From Leuconostoc gasicomitatum LMG 18811 (GTDB lineage Bacteria; Bacillota; Bacilli; Lactobacillales; Lactobacillaceae): 64,000 bases of DNA. The notes under the pieces were generated by a model. That model saw only the letters and a list, made by a program, of their open reading frames with translations, was not told the DNA's origin and searched no databases. The stretch spans positions 1,116,001 through 1,180,000 of the forward strand of contig NC_014319.1 in assembly GCF_000196855.1 (NCBI RefSeq), written 5' to 3'. Of the stretch, positions 44,282 through 54,182 are shown piece after piece. Within the stretch, counting starts at the first letter, position 1; each line of letters starts with the position of its first letter. The position numbers were made by a program, and so were the translations under genes.

Positions 44282-44373
44282 GTGATTATTAAATGAGTAA
44301 ATAATGATTAAAATGATAATATGGTTTCAACGACTATCTTCATAGCCCGTTGTAAATTGGGAGGTTTATTTAT

Positions 44374-45777
44374 ATGATGACACATACAAACATAGCAACA
44401 AACGCAGATGGTACCAAACGTGGTCTTAAAAAAAAGCACGTCCAAATGATCGCTATTGGCGGTACAATCGGAACGGGACTTTTCTTAGGTGCTGGTAATT
44501 CTATTGCCCGTACCGGCCCCTCAATTTTAATTGTTTATGCTGTCTTAGGCGCTTTTTTCTTCCTCATGATGCGTGGTATCGGAGAAATGTTATATGCGGA
44601 TCCTTCACAACACACTTTCGTTTCTTTCATCAGCAAGTATGTTAGCCCTGGTGCTGGTTATTTCGCAGGTTGGTCATATTGGATTGGTTTAGTTTTCGTC
44701 GCCATGGCCGAGTTAACAGCTGTTTCAACCTATGTTAAATTTTGGTTCCCACATTGGCAAACTTGGATTATACAAATCGCTTTTTTAGCTATTTTAACCT
44801 TAATTAATTTAATTTCTGTTAAATATTTTGGTGAAACAGAGTACTGGTTTGCAATGATTAAAATTATTGCCATTGTTGCCATGATTGTGACTGGCTTAGT
44901 TTTGATTTTTACTGGTTTTCAAGCACCCGCTTCAGGTGGCCATACCATAGCCTCATTTAACAATATCACACATAATTTTTCAATGTTTCCTAATGGTGTA
45001 GGGATGTTCATTTCTGCCTTTCCCATGGTTTTCTTCGCCTTTCAAGGTATGGAATTCGTTGGCATCACAACAGCTGAAACACAAAATCCACGTGCCGTTT
45101 TGCCACAAGCTATAAATACAATAATTATTCGTATTTTAATTTTTTATTTAGGCGCGATGACCATTATTATGTCAATTATCAACTGGCATGTCATTGCAAA
45201 AACGCCAGATCAAAGTCCTTTCGTCATGGTATTTCAACTAGCAGGTCTACGAGCAGCAGCTGTCATCATTAACTTCGTGGTCTTGACTTCTGCTGCTTCA
45301 GCTTTAAATTCGGCAATATATTCTGCAGGTCGACATTTTTACCAGTTAGCGGAAGATTCTACTACACCAATCATGTCGCACTTCAAAAAAATATCAACAC
45401 ATGGTGTTCCTGCCAATGCTATTCTACTAACCGCTATTTTAGTCCTGCTATCGCCCGTTATTAATGCTATACCACAAATCACTTCAGCTTTTGGATTCAT
45501 TACAGCTATTTCTTCAAACATGTATATTATTGTTTACACTATGACAATGTATGCACATAGAAAATTTCGCGAATCCTCCGATTATCTACCAGATGGCTTT
45601 ACAATGCCGGGATACAAATTTACAAGTCCATTGACATTACTATTCTTTTTAGCTATTTATCTCAGTTTATTCTTCCAATCCGATTCTCGCGTATCCGCTA
45701 TTGGCGCTGTTATATTTAGCCTTGTTTTTGGATACTTAGCTCACCGAAAGTTTGCAAACGTAGCAGCTGATGTGTAA
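44374..45777 (+). CDS. Amino acid permease, APC superfamily (AAT family)
   Basis: A 467-residue protein with twelve hydrophobic segments. KKKHVQMIAIGGTIGTGLFLGAG (in part: HVQMIAIGGTIGTGLF) is the substrate-binding first helix of the family, and PSQHTFVSF, EFVGITTAETQNP and YSAGRHFYQLAED follow. It is close to the GABA/proline/aromatic-type permeases, but specificity is not readable. GGGAGG precedes the ATG. It lies directly after the PucR gene and before a perfect terminator, so it may be the regulator's main target. Confidence 0.92.
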   Translation: MMTHTNIATNADGTKRGLKKKHVQMIAIGGTIGTGLFLGAGNSIARTGPSILIVYAVLGAFFFLMMRGIGEMLYADPSQHTFVSFISKYVSPGAGYFAGWSYWIGLVFVAMAELTAVSTYVKFWFPHWQTWIIQIAFLAILTLINLISVKYFGETEYWFAMIKIIAIVAMIVTGLVLIFTGFQAPASGGHTIASFNNITHNFSMFPNGVGMFISAFPMVFFAFQGMEFVGITTAETQNPRAVLPQAINTIIIRILIFYLGAMTIIMSIINWHVIAKTPDQSPFVMVFQLAGLRAAAVIINFVVLTSAASALNSAIYSAGRHFYQLAEDSTTPIMSHFKKISTHGVPANAILLTAILVLLSPVINAIPQITSAFGFITAISSNMYIIVYTMTMYAHRKFRESSDYLPDGFTMPGYKFTSPLTLLFFLAIYLSLFFQSDSRVSAIGAVIFSLVFGYLAHRKFANVAADV

Positions 45778-45807
45778 TATTGCACTTTAACTTATGGCAA
45801 ACTGTTT

Positions 45808-45840
45808 ACCCGAAATGTTATATAACATTTCGGGTATTTT
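45808..45840 (+). terminator. Terminator of the amino acid permease gene
   Basis: Perfect 28-bp palindrome (ACCCGAAATGTTAT and its complement) followed by ATTTT. Confidence 0.8.
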
Positions 45841-46086
45841 CATACGATGAATTTACAATACACATGCAAGAGACAATATATACTAAAAAGTCAATCACTG
45901 ATTCAAATTTGGTAATTGGTTGATCAATATCAGTGTTACTTTTCCTTACCTAATTAGATAGAAAATACACATATAACTTTTATTTATTAATCGTGTATTA
46001 GCAACATATAATTTTTTTATCCACAATTAAATAAGCTATGACTTACTTAATATTTATGCCACATCCTCTTATAAGCAGATAAAAGT

Positions 46087-46728
46087 TTATTTTAAATTGT
46101 GCATTGCTTTAAACAAGATATTGAATTGACCTCTAAAAGACATCACTTGTTCAAATAAATCTTCGCCATCATTTAACATTTTAACAGTTGTCCAGCCCAA
46201 GGCCTCAGTGATGGATACGGCTACAGAAGCATTAATTGCGGCTCCTGTGACAGTCCCAACAGCAGGAATAAATTTAATGATATTACCAACAGCACCTCTA
46301 CCTAAGCCAACTACTACAAGCTCTTTAGATAAGCTCTTCCCAACACTTGCCGACCAAGATTGACCAAATAATTTGTGTAATCGCGACATCATTGTGAGCT
46401 GTATAGGGACAAGCAAAAAGGCATCCGAAAATGGTATTGGTGAACACCCTACAATTGCTGCAGTTAGCGCTGCTGCATGAATAATTTGATGGCATTTTGT
46501 TTTGGTTTGATTATCTACACCATCTAGAAATTCTGAAAAACGGCGTTCAACTTGATGCCTACTATTAAACACTATTTTTTCAGCTTTAACCCTAGATTCA
46601 TTAAAGGTCTGTTGCATAATTTTTGCAGTTGTCGCTGGCATTTTCCTCAATACATCTGAAAAAAACGATTCAAAGACTGCTTCATCTGAGTTAACTTCAT
46701 CTTGATTTTTTTGATGATTTTTAATCAT
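46087..46728 (-). CDS. DUF697-family membrane-associated protein
   Basis: A 213-residue protein. The N-terminal third is charged and helical; the rest carries hydrophobic stretches with the DUF697 pattern: AAALTAAIVGCSPIPFSDAFLLVPIQ (in part: SPIPFSDAFLLVPIQLTMM), GNIIKFIPAVGTVTGAAINA and SITEALGWTTV. DUF697 occurs with GTPases and in YcjF-like inner-membrane proteins, but no GTPase domain is fused here. It lies about 270 bases downstream of a TPP riboswitch terminator on the same strand; whether it is controlled by it is doubtful. Role unknown. Confidence 0.8.
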   Translation of the reverse strand: MIKNHQKNQDEVNSDEAVFESFFSDVLRKMPATTAKIMQQTFNESRVKAEKIVFNSRHQVERRFSEFLDGVDNQTKTKCHQIIHAAALTAAIVGCSPIPFSDAFLLVPIQLTMMSRLHKLFGQSWSASVGKSLSKELVVVGLGRGAVGNIIKFIPAVGTVTGAAINASVAVSITEALGWTTVKMLNDGEDLFEQVMSFRGQFNILFKAMHNLK

Positions 46729-47003
46729 ACATGCCTGCTCTCTTTAAATTATCAATAACAAAAAATGACCTATTTCAACATTAAATTTACCACATTTGGT
46801 ACAATCATCTCAACATTTTTGTTTTAAATAACTGTTTTTTTTGAATGACTACTGCACCTGATTAATTAAATACACAATATTTGTGTTTATTTTACTACGC
46901 TAGCATTAATCAAATCAGATTCAAAGGGACAGAAGTACAGCATCGCAATCATTATGACACCTAGTAATTATTATTTAGTTCATCACGTCATTTTTAAGGC
47001 AAT
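46729..47003 (-). other. Gene-less stretch after the TPP riboswitch, with a 21-codon frame
   Basis: No thiamine gene follows the riboswitch. The only candidate is a 21-residue frame (46952 to 46887, MIAMLYFCPFESDLINASVV plus Lys) with AGGTG eight bases upstream. It resembles nothing recognised and may be the stump of a lost gene. The rest is AT-rich and empty up to the DUF697 start, where AGAGAGCAGG is a weak ribosome site. Confidence 0.45.
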
Positions 47004-47038
47004 AAAAAAGTATTTTTCTCATAATCAGAGAAAAATAC
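47003..47038 (-). terminator. Expression-platform terminator of the TPP riboswitch
   Basis: GTATTTTTCTC/GAGAAAAATAC perfect 11-bp stem with a 7-base loop, followed by a T-run on the minus strand, 22 bases after the aptamer. Confidence 0.8.
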
Positions 47039-47060
47039 CACCTAAAAAATCATTAATATC

Positions 47061-47134
47061 GCACTTTCTTGCACCAGTATAATCTGGTTCAGATTTAAAG
47101 AGTTCTTCTCAGCCAATATCGGCGCCCCTAGTGC
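47061..47134 (-). ncRNA. TPP riboswitch (THI element)
   Basis: On the minus strand: GCACTAGGGGCGCC, then GGCTGAGA, TCTGAACCAGATTATACTGG and GCAAGAAAGTGC. These are the conserved blocks of the thiamine pyrophosphate aptamer (CTGAGA pyrimidine-binding loop; CTGAACC...ACTGG; P1 GCAC/GTGC). It begins just after the msrA stop. Confidence 0.93.
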
Positions 47135-47152
47135 ATAATCACATCAACCGTA

Positions 47153-47974
47153 TTATTTTCTAAATAGCTTATGAATCCTATTAGTTAGGCGTTGTGAGAG
47201 AAAATACAATTGTCGTGACTGTTTTATTTTGCGATAACGTATTTTATTTTTTTTATAAAAATCTTGGTGAAAATTTTCAGCTGGCCAAAATGTTGTCGCG
47301 TTTTCTATTCCTACAACAATCGGTTTGGAGTAACGATGTGACGCAATAACAGCTTCTTTGGATTGCTCAGCAATTTGCCGTTGTTTCTCATCATTTACAA
47401 AAATAACAGGTCGATAGTTCTCACCGCGATCATCAACTTGACCTAAATCATCAGTCGGATCAATCAATTGCCAATAAATGTCAACTAGCTGTTGGTATGT
47501 TATCAAGCGTGTATCAAACAATATTTCAACCGCTTCAACATGCCCAGTATATTGCCCAACAACTTGATCATATGTTGGCTGTTTCCAATTACCACCTGTA
47601 TAGCCAGAAATAACAGCAACTATACCAGGACGCGTATCAAATGGCTCCACCATACACCAAAAACAGCCACCAGCAAAAATTGCCCGCTCTTGATACGGTG
47701 GATTTGGTGCAGTATGCAATGCTAGTTTATCTCTTGAATCTGTTTGTGGTTCCCCATTTATTTTTAAATAAAAATCCATCACGTCTGGCGTTAAATTGTT
47801 TCTTGTAGCTAAAGGTTTAAGCCCATTATTAAGTATGTCAAGATGTTCCCTAAAGCTAACATCAGATTGCCCATTTTTTGCCTGTACTAGCAATTCACGT
47901 TCCCACTCCCTTGTAGCTGGGTTCAGAATTAAATTATAGATTTCTTGTTGTATATCATCCGGATTTAAACGCAT
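47153..47974 (-). CDS. msrA: Peptide methionine sulfoxide reductase MsrA with N-terminal extension
   Basis: Repairs methionine-S-sulfoxide in proteins. The catalytic motif [15 protein letters not shown] lies at about residues 97-111, with GYTGG and [17 protein letters not shown] following, and [21 protein letters not shown] later. At 273 residues it is about 90 longer than a plain MsrA; the extra is a helical N-terminal domain (residues 1 to about 90; [20 protein letters not shown]) of unknown function. The C-terminus is Lys/Arg-rich. No MsrB domain is fused. GGTGG precedes the ATG. Confidence 0.92.
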   Translation of the reverse strand: MRLNPDDIQQEIYNLILNPATREWERELLVQAKNGQSDVSFREHLDILNNGLKPLATRNNLTPDVMDFYLKINGEPQTDSRDKLALHTAPNPPYQERAIFAGGCFWCMVEPFDTRPGIVAVISGYTGGNWKQPTYDQVVGQYTGHVEAVEILFDTRLITYQQLVDIYWQLIDPTDDLGQVDDRGENYRPVIFVNDEKQRQIAEQSKEAVIASHRYSKPIVVGIENATTFWPAENFHQDFYKKNKIRYRKIKQSRQLYFLSQRLTNRIHKLFRK

Positions 47975-48066
47975 TTGTCACACCACCTGTATACTAATTT
48001 TTAATATATTTAATCGTTCAAACGATAATTATTTTCAAACTAGTTCGATCAATACCTTAATTATTT

Positions 48067-48933
48067 TTATAATTCTGGTTCATAAAAGCGGCCAACCGTA
48101 TGTTCAATTTTCCAAGTTGATGAGAAAGCATGATCGTCAACAGACTTAATCGCTTCTCGTAATTCAAAACGTTCTTGTTGCGTGATAACAGTTAATAACA
48201 CCGCACGATCTTCACCAGTGTAACCACCATGTGCATCATTGATAATCGTCACACCACGACGCATTTTGTCATAAATGCCTTGTACCATTTCCTCAGGTTT
48301 TGTCGTGATAATCATTACCTGCATCTGCTGTTGCCGTGTAAAGAAGGCATCAATCATCCGCGAACTCACAATAACACCGACAATAGAGTAAAGTGCATAT
48401 TTCCAGCCATAAGTTAAACCAGCGCCAATCATAATCAACGCGTTAAATCCTAGGTTGACTGGTCCCATTTTAAGGCCAAACTTTTTTTTAACTAGCAGCC
48501 CGATAACATCAAGACCGCCAGTACCTACACCATATCTTAATGCTGTCCCAACTGCCATACCATTTAAAGCACCACCAAACAGTGCATTAATTAACGGATC
48601 AGGTGTTAATACACGTGTAGTATCAAATAGTGGCATTAACGCCGCACTTAATAATACAGCTAACGTTGTAAAGGTTGCAAAACGCCATGATAATTGCCAC
48701 CAAGCAATTATTAACATAGGTAAATTAACCAACGCCAGCGCTAACGCAACAGGAATCTTGCCACCTGTCAATGTTGAAACTAGTTGCGCAAATCCCGTAA
48801 AACCAGACGAATAAATGTGCCCTGGTCGCCAAAAATAGTTCATAGCAACGGCAACAATCACAGCATAAAATATTGCGCCACCAACACGGCCAGTATAACG
48901 ATGTTTCATAAAATTATGGAAAAATTTTTGCAT
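48067..48933 (-). CDS. YitT-family membrane protein
   Basis: A 288-residue protein with five to six hydrophobic helices in the first 190 residues (AIFYAVIVAVAMNYFW; GGLDVIGLLVKKKFG) and a soluble C-terminal DUF2179 domain (QVMIITTKPEEMVQGIYDK; RGVTIINDAHGGYTGEDRAVL). It belongs to the YitT/YpjC/YqfU group; function is unproven, with transport often suggested. No clear ribosome site is next to the ATG: AAAGGGA lies about 22 bases upstream across a TGTAC/GTACA hairpin. Confidence 0.88.
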   Translation of the reverse strand: MQKFFHNFMKHRYTGRVGGAIFYAVIVAVAMNYFWRPGHIYSSGFTGFAQLVSTLTGGKIPVALALALVNLPMLIIAWWQLSWRFATFTTLAVLLSAALMPLFDTTRVLTPDPLINALFGGALNGMAVGTALRYGVGTGGLDVIGLLVKKKFGLKMGPVNLGFNALIMIGAGLTYGWKYALYSIVGVIVSSRMIDAFFTRQQQMQVMIITTKPEEMVQGIYDKMRRGVTIINDAHGGYTGEDRAVLLTVITQQERFELREAIKSVDDHAFSSTWKIEHTVGRFYEPEL

Positions 48934-49066
48934 GATTTTTGTACTTACTCGTACATCCCTTTTAAATAACGTATTTTGAACTGTTTAATAGATTGGTAAT
49001 AGAAAAATATAATTTTAATTTATAATACATCGATTATATTATTATAACATTTTTATATTTTACTGA

Positions 49067-50833
49067 TTAATTTTCTGGCACAAATAATCCAAGATCATTC
49101 AATTGTTTGCCATCTACAGGCATAGGTGCTTGCGTCATAGGTTCAGTTGCACGTGAGTTTTTAGGAAAAGCAATGACTTCTCGAATATTTTCTTGTCCTG
49201 CTAGTAACATGGCTAAACGATCTAATCCAAGGGCAATGCCGCCCATTGGTGGAAAACCAAAATCCATGCCTTCAAGTAGGAAACCAAAAGCCTCATGAGC
49301 CGCTTCAGGCGTAAATCCAAGCGCTTTGAGCATCTTTTCTTGGATAGCCATATTATGAATACGAATTGAACCAGATCCTAGTTCATAGCCATTCAAAACT
49401 AAGTCATAACTTTGCGCATGCGCTTGATGTGGGTCCTCCCCTTCGTCCAAATAATGAAGATCTTCTTCGTTTGGCATTGTAAATGGATGATGTGCTGCGA
49501 TCCAACGATCAAAATCTTCAGAATACTCAAATAATGGCCAGTCAACAATCCAAGCAAAAGCCCATGCATTTTCTTGATTAACTAATTCTAAATCTTTGGC
49601 CGTTTGACGACGTAAATAATCCAATGTTGCCGCAACAATATCCGTACGACCTGCACCAAACAATAATAAATCACCAACTTTTGCACCAGTTGCATGAATT
49701 AAATCATTTCCCTCTGGAAAAAACTTTGCAATTGGTCCTTTAAGTCCCTCGTCAGTCACTTTTAACCAAGCCAAACCTTTGGCTCCGAAGCGTTCAATGT
49801 ACTGTGCTAATTTGTCAAGGCCTTTGCGTGAATATTTGTCAGCACCACCTGGAACAGCGATGGCTTTAACAACCCCACCTGCCTTGATTGCATTGGTAAA
49901 GACACCAAAATCTGATGTTTTGACAATGGATGATAGATCTTTTAGTTCATAAGCAATACGTAGATCAGGTTTGTCAGTCCCAAATCTATCCATTGATTCT
50001 TGCCAAGTCAACGTTGGGATTTTTGCTGTATCAAGGTCAAAGTTCACAACATCATGCATCATTGTCTTAACCCATGCGTTTACTAAAGTACGAATTTCAT
50101 CTGCCGACATAAAAGAAGTTTCGATATCCATTTGCGTGAATTCTGGTTGACGATCACCTCTTAAATCTTCATCACGAAAAGCGCGTGCAATTTGAAAATA
50201 ACGATCAAATCCAGCACCCATTAAAAGCTGTTTAAATAACTGTGGCGATTGTGGTAAAGCGTAGAATGAGCCAGGAAATATTCTTGAAGGCACAAGGTAA
50301 TCTCGTGCACCTTCAGGTGTTGATTTAGCTAAGATTGGTGTTTCAATGTTAATAAAGTCATTTTGGTCCATAAAGTGCATAGCACTTGACATGATTTTTG
50401 AGCGGATGCGTAAATTCTGTTGCATTTCTGGACGCCGTAAGTCTAAGTAACGGTATTTTAATTTCAATTCTTCGTTCGCATTAACACCATTTTCAATATA
50501 AAATGGTGGTGTTTTTGAGGTAGCTAAGATTTTGGCATCAGTGACATTAATTTCAATTTTTCCTGACTTGATTTTATTGTTAACTTGATCATCATTTCGA
50601 TTAACAACCAGACCAGTAATTGATATGACATACTCACTACGCATCTCTTCTGCCACTGATAAAGCGATCTGATTAGTCGCACTAAAAGTCAATTGCACTA
50701 TACCTTCACGATCACGTAAATCAACAAAAATGAGATCCCCAAAATCACGGCGCTTTTGTACCCATCCCGATAAAGTAACTGTTTGTCCAAGATATTTTTC
50801 ATCTATTAATCCTGCGTATGTTGTTCGTTTCAT
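49067..50833 (-). CDS. aspS: Aspartyl-tRNA synthetase
   Basis: Charges tRNA-Asp. Class II synthetase of 588 residues: N-terminal OB anticodon-binding domain ([20 protein letters not shown]), motif 2 [20 protein letters not shown] (in part), the bacterial GAD insertion domain in the middle, and motif 3 [13 protein letters not shown]. Length is right for a bacterial-type AspS. It begins on the last base of the hisS stop, and the two are controlled together by the upstream T-box. Confidence 0.96.
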   Translation of the reverse strand: MKRTTYAGLIDEKYLGQTVTLSGWVQKRRDFGDLIFVDLRDREGIVQLTFSATNQIALSVAEEMRSEYVISITGLVVNRNDDQVNNKIKSGKIEINVTDAKILATSKTPPFYIENGVNANEELKLKYRYLDLRRPEMQQNLRIRSKIMSSAMHFMDQNDFINIETPILAKSTPEGARDYLVPSRIFPGSFYALPQSPQLFKQLLMGAGFDRYFQIARAFRDEDLRGDRQPEFTQMDIETSFMSADEIRTLVNAWVKTMMHDVVNFDLDTAKIPTLTWQESMDRFGTDKPDLRIAYELKDLSSIVKTSDFGVFTNAIKAGGVVKAIAVPGGADKYSRKGLDKLAQYIERFGAKGLAWLKVTDEGLKGPIAKFFPEGNDLIHATGAKVGDLLLFGAGRTDIVAATLDYLRRQTAKDLELVNQENAWAFAWIVDWPLFEYSEDFDRWIAAHHPFTMPNEEDLHYLDEGEDPHQAHAQSYDLVLNGYELGSGSIRIHNMAIQEKMLKALGFTPEAAHEAFGFLLEGMDFGFPPMGGIALGLDRLAMLLAGQENIREVIAFPKNSRATEPMTQAPMPVDGKQLNDLGLFVPEN

Positions 50834-52131
50834 TATTTATCTCCTTTTGAAGCGATGATTGTAGGTAAGTTTGTATACAAATCTGCTAATTTGACAGTTT
50901 GTTGGTAGCCAGTTGCCATGTCCTTGACATTAGCAGTATTGTTAACTAATTCTTGGTCACCGATGGTTACAACATATTTACTATGGTTACGATCTGCACT
51001 TTTAAACTGTGCCTTTGCAGAACGACCAAGGTAATCGCGTTCTGCAACATAGCCAAATGATCGAATAGCTTGCACAGTTTGCATAGCCACAACATCAGTG
51101 CCATCCCCAATATTAACCACATAAAAATCTAACTTGTCATCAACTATTGGTGCGCTATTTTGCGCATTAAGTAATCCGATCAAACGTTCCATACCAATAC
51201 CAAATCCTACGCCAGGTGTTTCTGGCCCACCAAACTCTGCCACTAGTCCTGAATAACGGCCACCACCAGCAATCGTGGCAGCCCCTTTCAAGTTGTCATC
51301 AATTGTCATAATTTCAAATATTGTATCGTTATAATAATCTAAGCCACGAACCATTGTTGCATCAATGTCATAATTTATGTTTAACGCACGCAACATTGTC
51401 TGTACTTGTTGCCAATGTTTAGTTGCTTCCTCTGATAAGTAATCTAATATTGATGGCGCATCAGCGACAAATATTTTATCGCGAGGATCTTTTGAATCCA
51501 AAACACGCAGTGGATTTTGTTCTAGTCGATTTTGTGAATCAGTAGATAGTTCGTTAAAATGTGGTTTTAAATAATCAATCAATGCTTGACGATAAGCTAC
51601 TCGTGATGACTTATCACCCAAAGTATTAATGGCTACTTTTAAATTTTTAAGACCTAACGTCTGAAATAAATCGACAGCCATTGCAATAATTTCAACGTCT
51701 AAGGCAGGTGATTTTGATCCAAACGCTTCTACGCCAATTTGATGGAATTGACGAAAACGGCCAGCTTGCGGCCGTTCGTAACGAAACATTGGACCCATAT
51801 AATATACCTTGTAAGGTTTATCAAATTCTGGTCCAAATAATTTATTTTCAACATATGCCCGCACAACACCTGCGGTTCCCTCAGGGCGTAATGCAATATG
51901 ACGATCTCCCTTATCATGAAAGTCGTACATTTCTTTTGTCACAACATCGGATGTATCTCCTGCTGATCGTGAAAAGACATCAAAATTTTCAAATAGTGGT
52001 GTCCGTATTTCTTTAAAATTATAATCGCCAAATAACAAACGTGCGGTACTCTCGACATGTTGCCACTGTAATGTATTATCCGGCAATAGGTCAGCCGTTC
52101 CCTTTGGTCGTTGAAATGTTGGTTTTGCCAT
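50833..52131 (-). CDS. hisS: Histidyl-tRNA synthetase
   Basis: Charges tRNA-His. The 432 residues contain the class II core ([12 protein letters not shown] at the start, [20 protein letters not shown] motif 2 in part), the histidine-specific motif [13 protein letters not shown], and a C-terminal anticodon domain. First gene of the hisS-aspS operon, behind a T-box leader with both His and Asp codons in the specifier region. No close strong ribosome site is obvious before the ATG; GAGAA lies about 45 bases upstream. Confidence 0.96.
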   Translation of the reverse strand: MAKPTFQRPKGTADLLPDNTLQWQHVESTARLLFGDYNFKEIRTPLFENFDVFSRSAGDTSDVVTKEMYDFHDKGDRHIALRPEGTAGVVRAYVENKLFGPEFDKPYKVYYMGPMFRYERPQAGRFRQFHQIGVEAFGSKSPALDVEIIAMAVDLFQTLGLKNLKVAINTLGDKSSRVAYRQALIDYLKPHFNELSTDSQNRLEQNPLRVLDSKDPRDKIFVADAPSILDYLSEEATKHWQQVQTMLRALNINYDIDATMVRGLDYYNDTIFEIMTIDDNLKGAATIAGGGRYSGLVAEFGGPETPGVGFGIGMERLIGLLNAQNSAPIVDDKLDFYVVNIGDGTDVVAMQTVQAIRSFGYVAERDYLGRSAKAQFKSADRNHSKYVVTIGDQELVNNTANVKDMATGYQQTVKLADLYTNLPTIIASKGDK

Positions 52132-52205
52132 TTTTTTAATCGTTGCTACGATAAATTGGACTAGAATAGCAACATATTCTCCTTTGAAATTTTAATATTT
52201 AACCT

Positions 52206-52436
52206 GAAAAAAGCGCCCTTAACGACTTCTCGTTAAGGGCGTTTTTACGCGGTACCACCTTAAATTCCGATACAAGTTCATGTATCGCTTGGTCTGCTTA
52301 TCGCGCAACCACGCACTGTCTTAAACAACAATGACCTCCAAGGTGTCGCAAATCATGTTATCGTTTTGCTTGCATCATCCGCAAAATTTCTACTTGTCCA
52401 AACTATAATTTTTCCAATTCATCGGCTTTAATATTG
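52206..52436 (-). ncRNA. T-box riboswitch of hisS-aspS
   Basis: On the minus strand the leader contains AGTAGAAA of stem I, the T-box sequence AAGGTGGTACCGCG (52261-52248) that pairs with the tRNA acceptor end, and a terminator CGCCCTTAACGA/TCGTTAAGGGCG with TTTTTT (52241-52206). The presumed specifier loop reads GCGACAC: GAC (Asp, 52347-52345) and CAC (His, 52345-52343) overlap by one base, matching the two synthetases downstream. Confidence 0.92.
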
Positions 52437-52441
52437 TTTTA

Positions 52442-52470
52442 ATCATAGCTTTAATTAATGATAAAGTCAA
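52442..52470 (-). promoter_or_regulatory. Promoter of the T-box/hisS-aspS operon
   Basis: TTGACT (52465-52470), 17-bp spacer, TATGAT (52442-52447) on the minus strand, a near-consensus sigma-A promoter directly after the glucosidase gene. Confidence 0.8.
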
Positions 52471-52502
52471 GTTAACTATGATTCATTTAAACGATTACGC
52501 CC

Positions 52503-54179
52503 TTAAAAATAATAAACTTTCGACTCATAAGGCCGTAATAGTTCGCCTTGATCATCATCATAATTACTAATCAGCACAGTTGCTTGTCTTGGTACGTCAA
52601 ATTGACGTATTAATTTTTGATCTGTGAAATTATTGATAATTAATAATTGTTCACCGTCACCAAGTCGTCGGTAAGCATAAACTTCATCATCTTTTGAGTC
52701 CAGCAGCTCATAATCACCTGTTGTAATCACTGGCATCTCATGGCGCAATTGTATTAGCTTTTGATAATAATAAAAAATCGATTGGCTATCTGATAAGGCT
52801 TGTTTCACATTTATTTCTTGATAATTATCGTTTAACTTTAACCATGGTGTACTGGTGGTATATCCAGCATTTTTTGTTTCATCCCACTGCATGGGTGTTC
52901 GTGCGTTATCTCGCCCTTTAGCATGTACATAAGATAGCATCGTTTTCTCATCAATCAAATGATCTTTATCCACTAAATACTCAAATGCATTTTTTATCTC
53001 AATATCATCAAAATCAGAGCGCTTTAAATTATACGCATTTGTCATCCCAATTTCTTCACCTTGATAAATATAAGGAGTTCCTTGCATAAAATGCAATAGT
53101 GTCGCTACCATTTTAGCTGATACTTCACGATATTCTGGCTTATCGTTACCATATCGACTAACGGCACGTGGTTGATCATGATTATCCCAATACAATGAAT
53201 TCCATGCTTTCCCCGCCAATTTATTTTGCCATTTGGATAAATTTTCTTTTAAATCAATTAACGAAACTTTTTTATCATACCATTTACCAAGTGCTGGATT
53301 GGGATTATTATCTAACCCCATGTGTTCAAATTGAAAGACCATGTTCAATTCAGAAGCATCATTATCAGCGTACTTAATCGCGTTACTGATATCAACACCT
53401 GACGCTTCACCAACTGTCATCATATCAGCACGATTTAATACTTTCTGACGCATTTCTTTTAAATAATCATGAACATATGGGCCATTTGCTACTGCTTTGT
53501 CAGAATTGCCATACGTCCCACCTGAAGGAACATCACCATCTGGTAAACCATCAGGTTTGGAAATTAATGAGATAACATCCATTCGGAAACCATCAATCCC
53601 CTTATCAACCCAGAAATTCATCATGTCAAAAACAGATTGGCGCACCTTCGTATTAACCCAATTTAAATCAGGTTGTCCTTCAACAAATAAATGAAGATAG
53701 TATTGACCAGTGCTCTCATCGTATTTCCAAGCAGGACCTGAAAAGAATGATCCCCAATTGTTTGGTTCATGGCCGTCAACAGGATCACGCCAAATATAAA
53801 AATCTCGTTTATCATTATCTTTAGATGATCGGCTCTCAATAAACCATTGATGTTGATCAGAAGTGTGATTAACCACTAAATCCATTAAAATTTTAATCCC
53901 CTTAGCATGTGCCTTACTAAGTAAACGATCAAAATCTACCATCGTACCAAATTTAGCATTAATATCTTCATAATCGGAAATATCGTAACCGTTATCTTTG
54001 TCAGGTGACGCATATACTGGATTCAACCAAATAACGTCTGCTCCTAATTTTTCGATATAATCTAATCGCTGCTCAATTCCCTGTAAATCACCAATACCAT
54101 CCCCATTTGCATCTTGAAATGAGCGCGGATAAACTTGATACACCACTGCTTTTTGCCACCATTTAATGTTCTTTGTCAT
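52503..54179 (-). CDS. GH13 alpha-glucosidase, oligo-1,6-glucosidase/dextran glucosidase type (copy 1)
   Basis: Cytoplasmic GH13 (subfamily 31) enzyme of 558 residues that releases glucose from the end of short alpha-glucosides. Nucleophile Asp201 in DGFRMDV, acid/base Glu258 in MTVGEAS, and transition-state Asp336 in NHDQPRA are seen. The Val after the nucleophile is the residue that, in studied oligo-1,6-glucosidases, goes with preference for alpha-1,6 bonds; maltases have Ala or Thr there. Isomaltose, isomaltooligosaccharides or panose are therefore likely substrates. AAGGA precedes the ATG, 3 bp after the transporter gene. Confidence 0.92.
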   Translation of the reverse strand: MTKNIKWWQKAVVYQVYPRSFQDANGDGIGDLQGIEQRLDYIEKLGADVIWLNPVYASPDKDNGYDISDYEDINAKFGTMVDFDRLLSKAHAKGIKILMDLVVNHTSDQHQWFIESRSSKDNDKRDFYIWRDPVDGHEPNNWGSFFSGPAWKYDESTGQYYLHLFVEGQPDLNWVNTKVRQSVFDMMNFWVDKGIDGFRMDVISLISKPDGLPDGDVPSGGTYGNSDKAVANGPYVHDYLKEMRQKVLNRADMMTVGEASGVDISNAIKYADNDASELNMVFQFEHMGLDNNPNPALGKWYDKKVSLIDLKENLSKWQNKLAGKAWNSLYWDNHDQPRAVSRYGNDKPEYREVSAKMVATLLHFMQGTPYIYQGEEIGMTNAYNLKRSDFDDIEIKNAFEYLVDKDHLIDEKTMLSYVHAKGRDNARTPMQWDETKNAGYTTSTPWLKLNDNYQEINVKQALSDSQSIFYYYQKLIQLRHEMPVITTGDYELLDSKDDEVYAYRRLGDGEQLLIINNFTDQKLIRQFDVPRQATVLISNYDDDQGELLRPYESKVYYF

Positions 54180-54182
54180 GAT

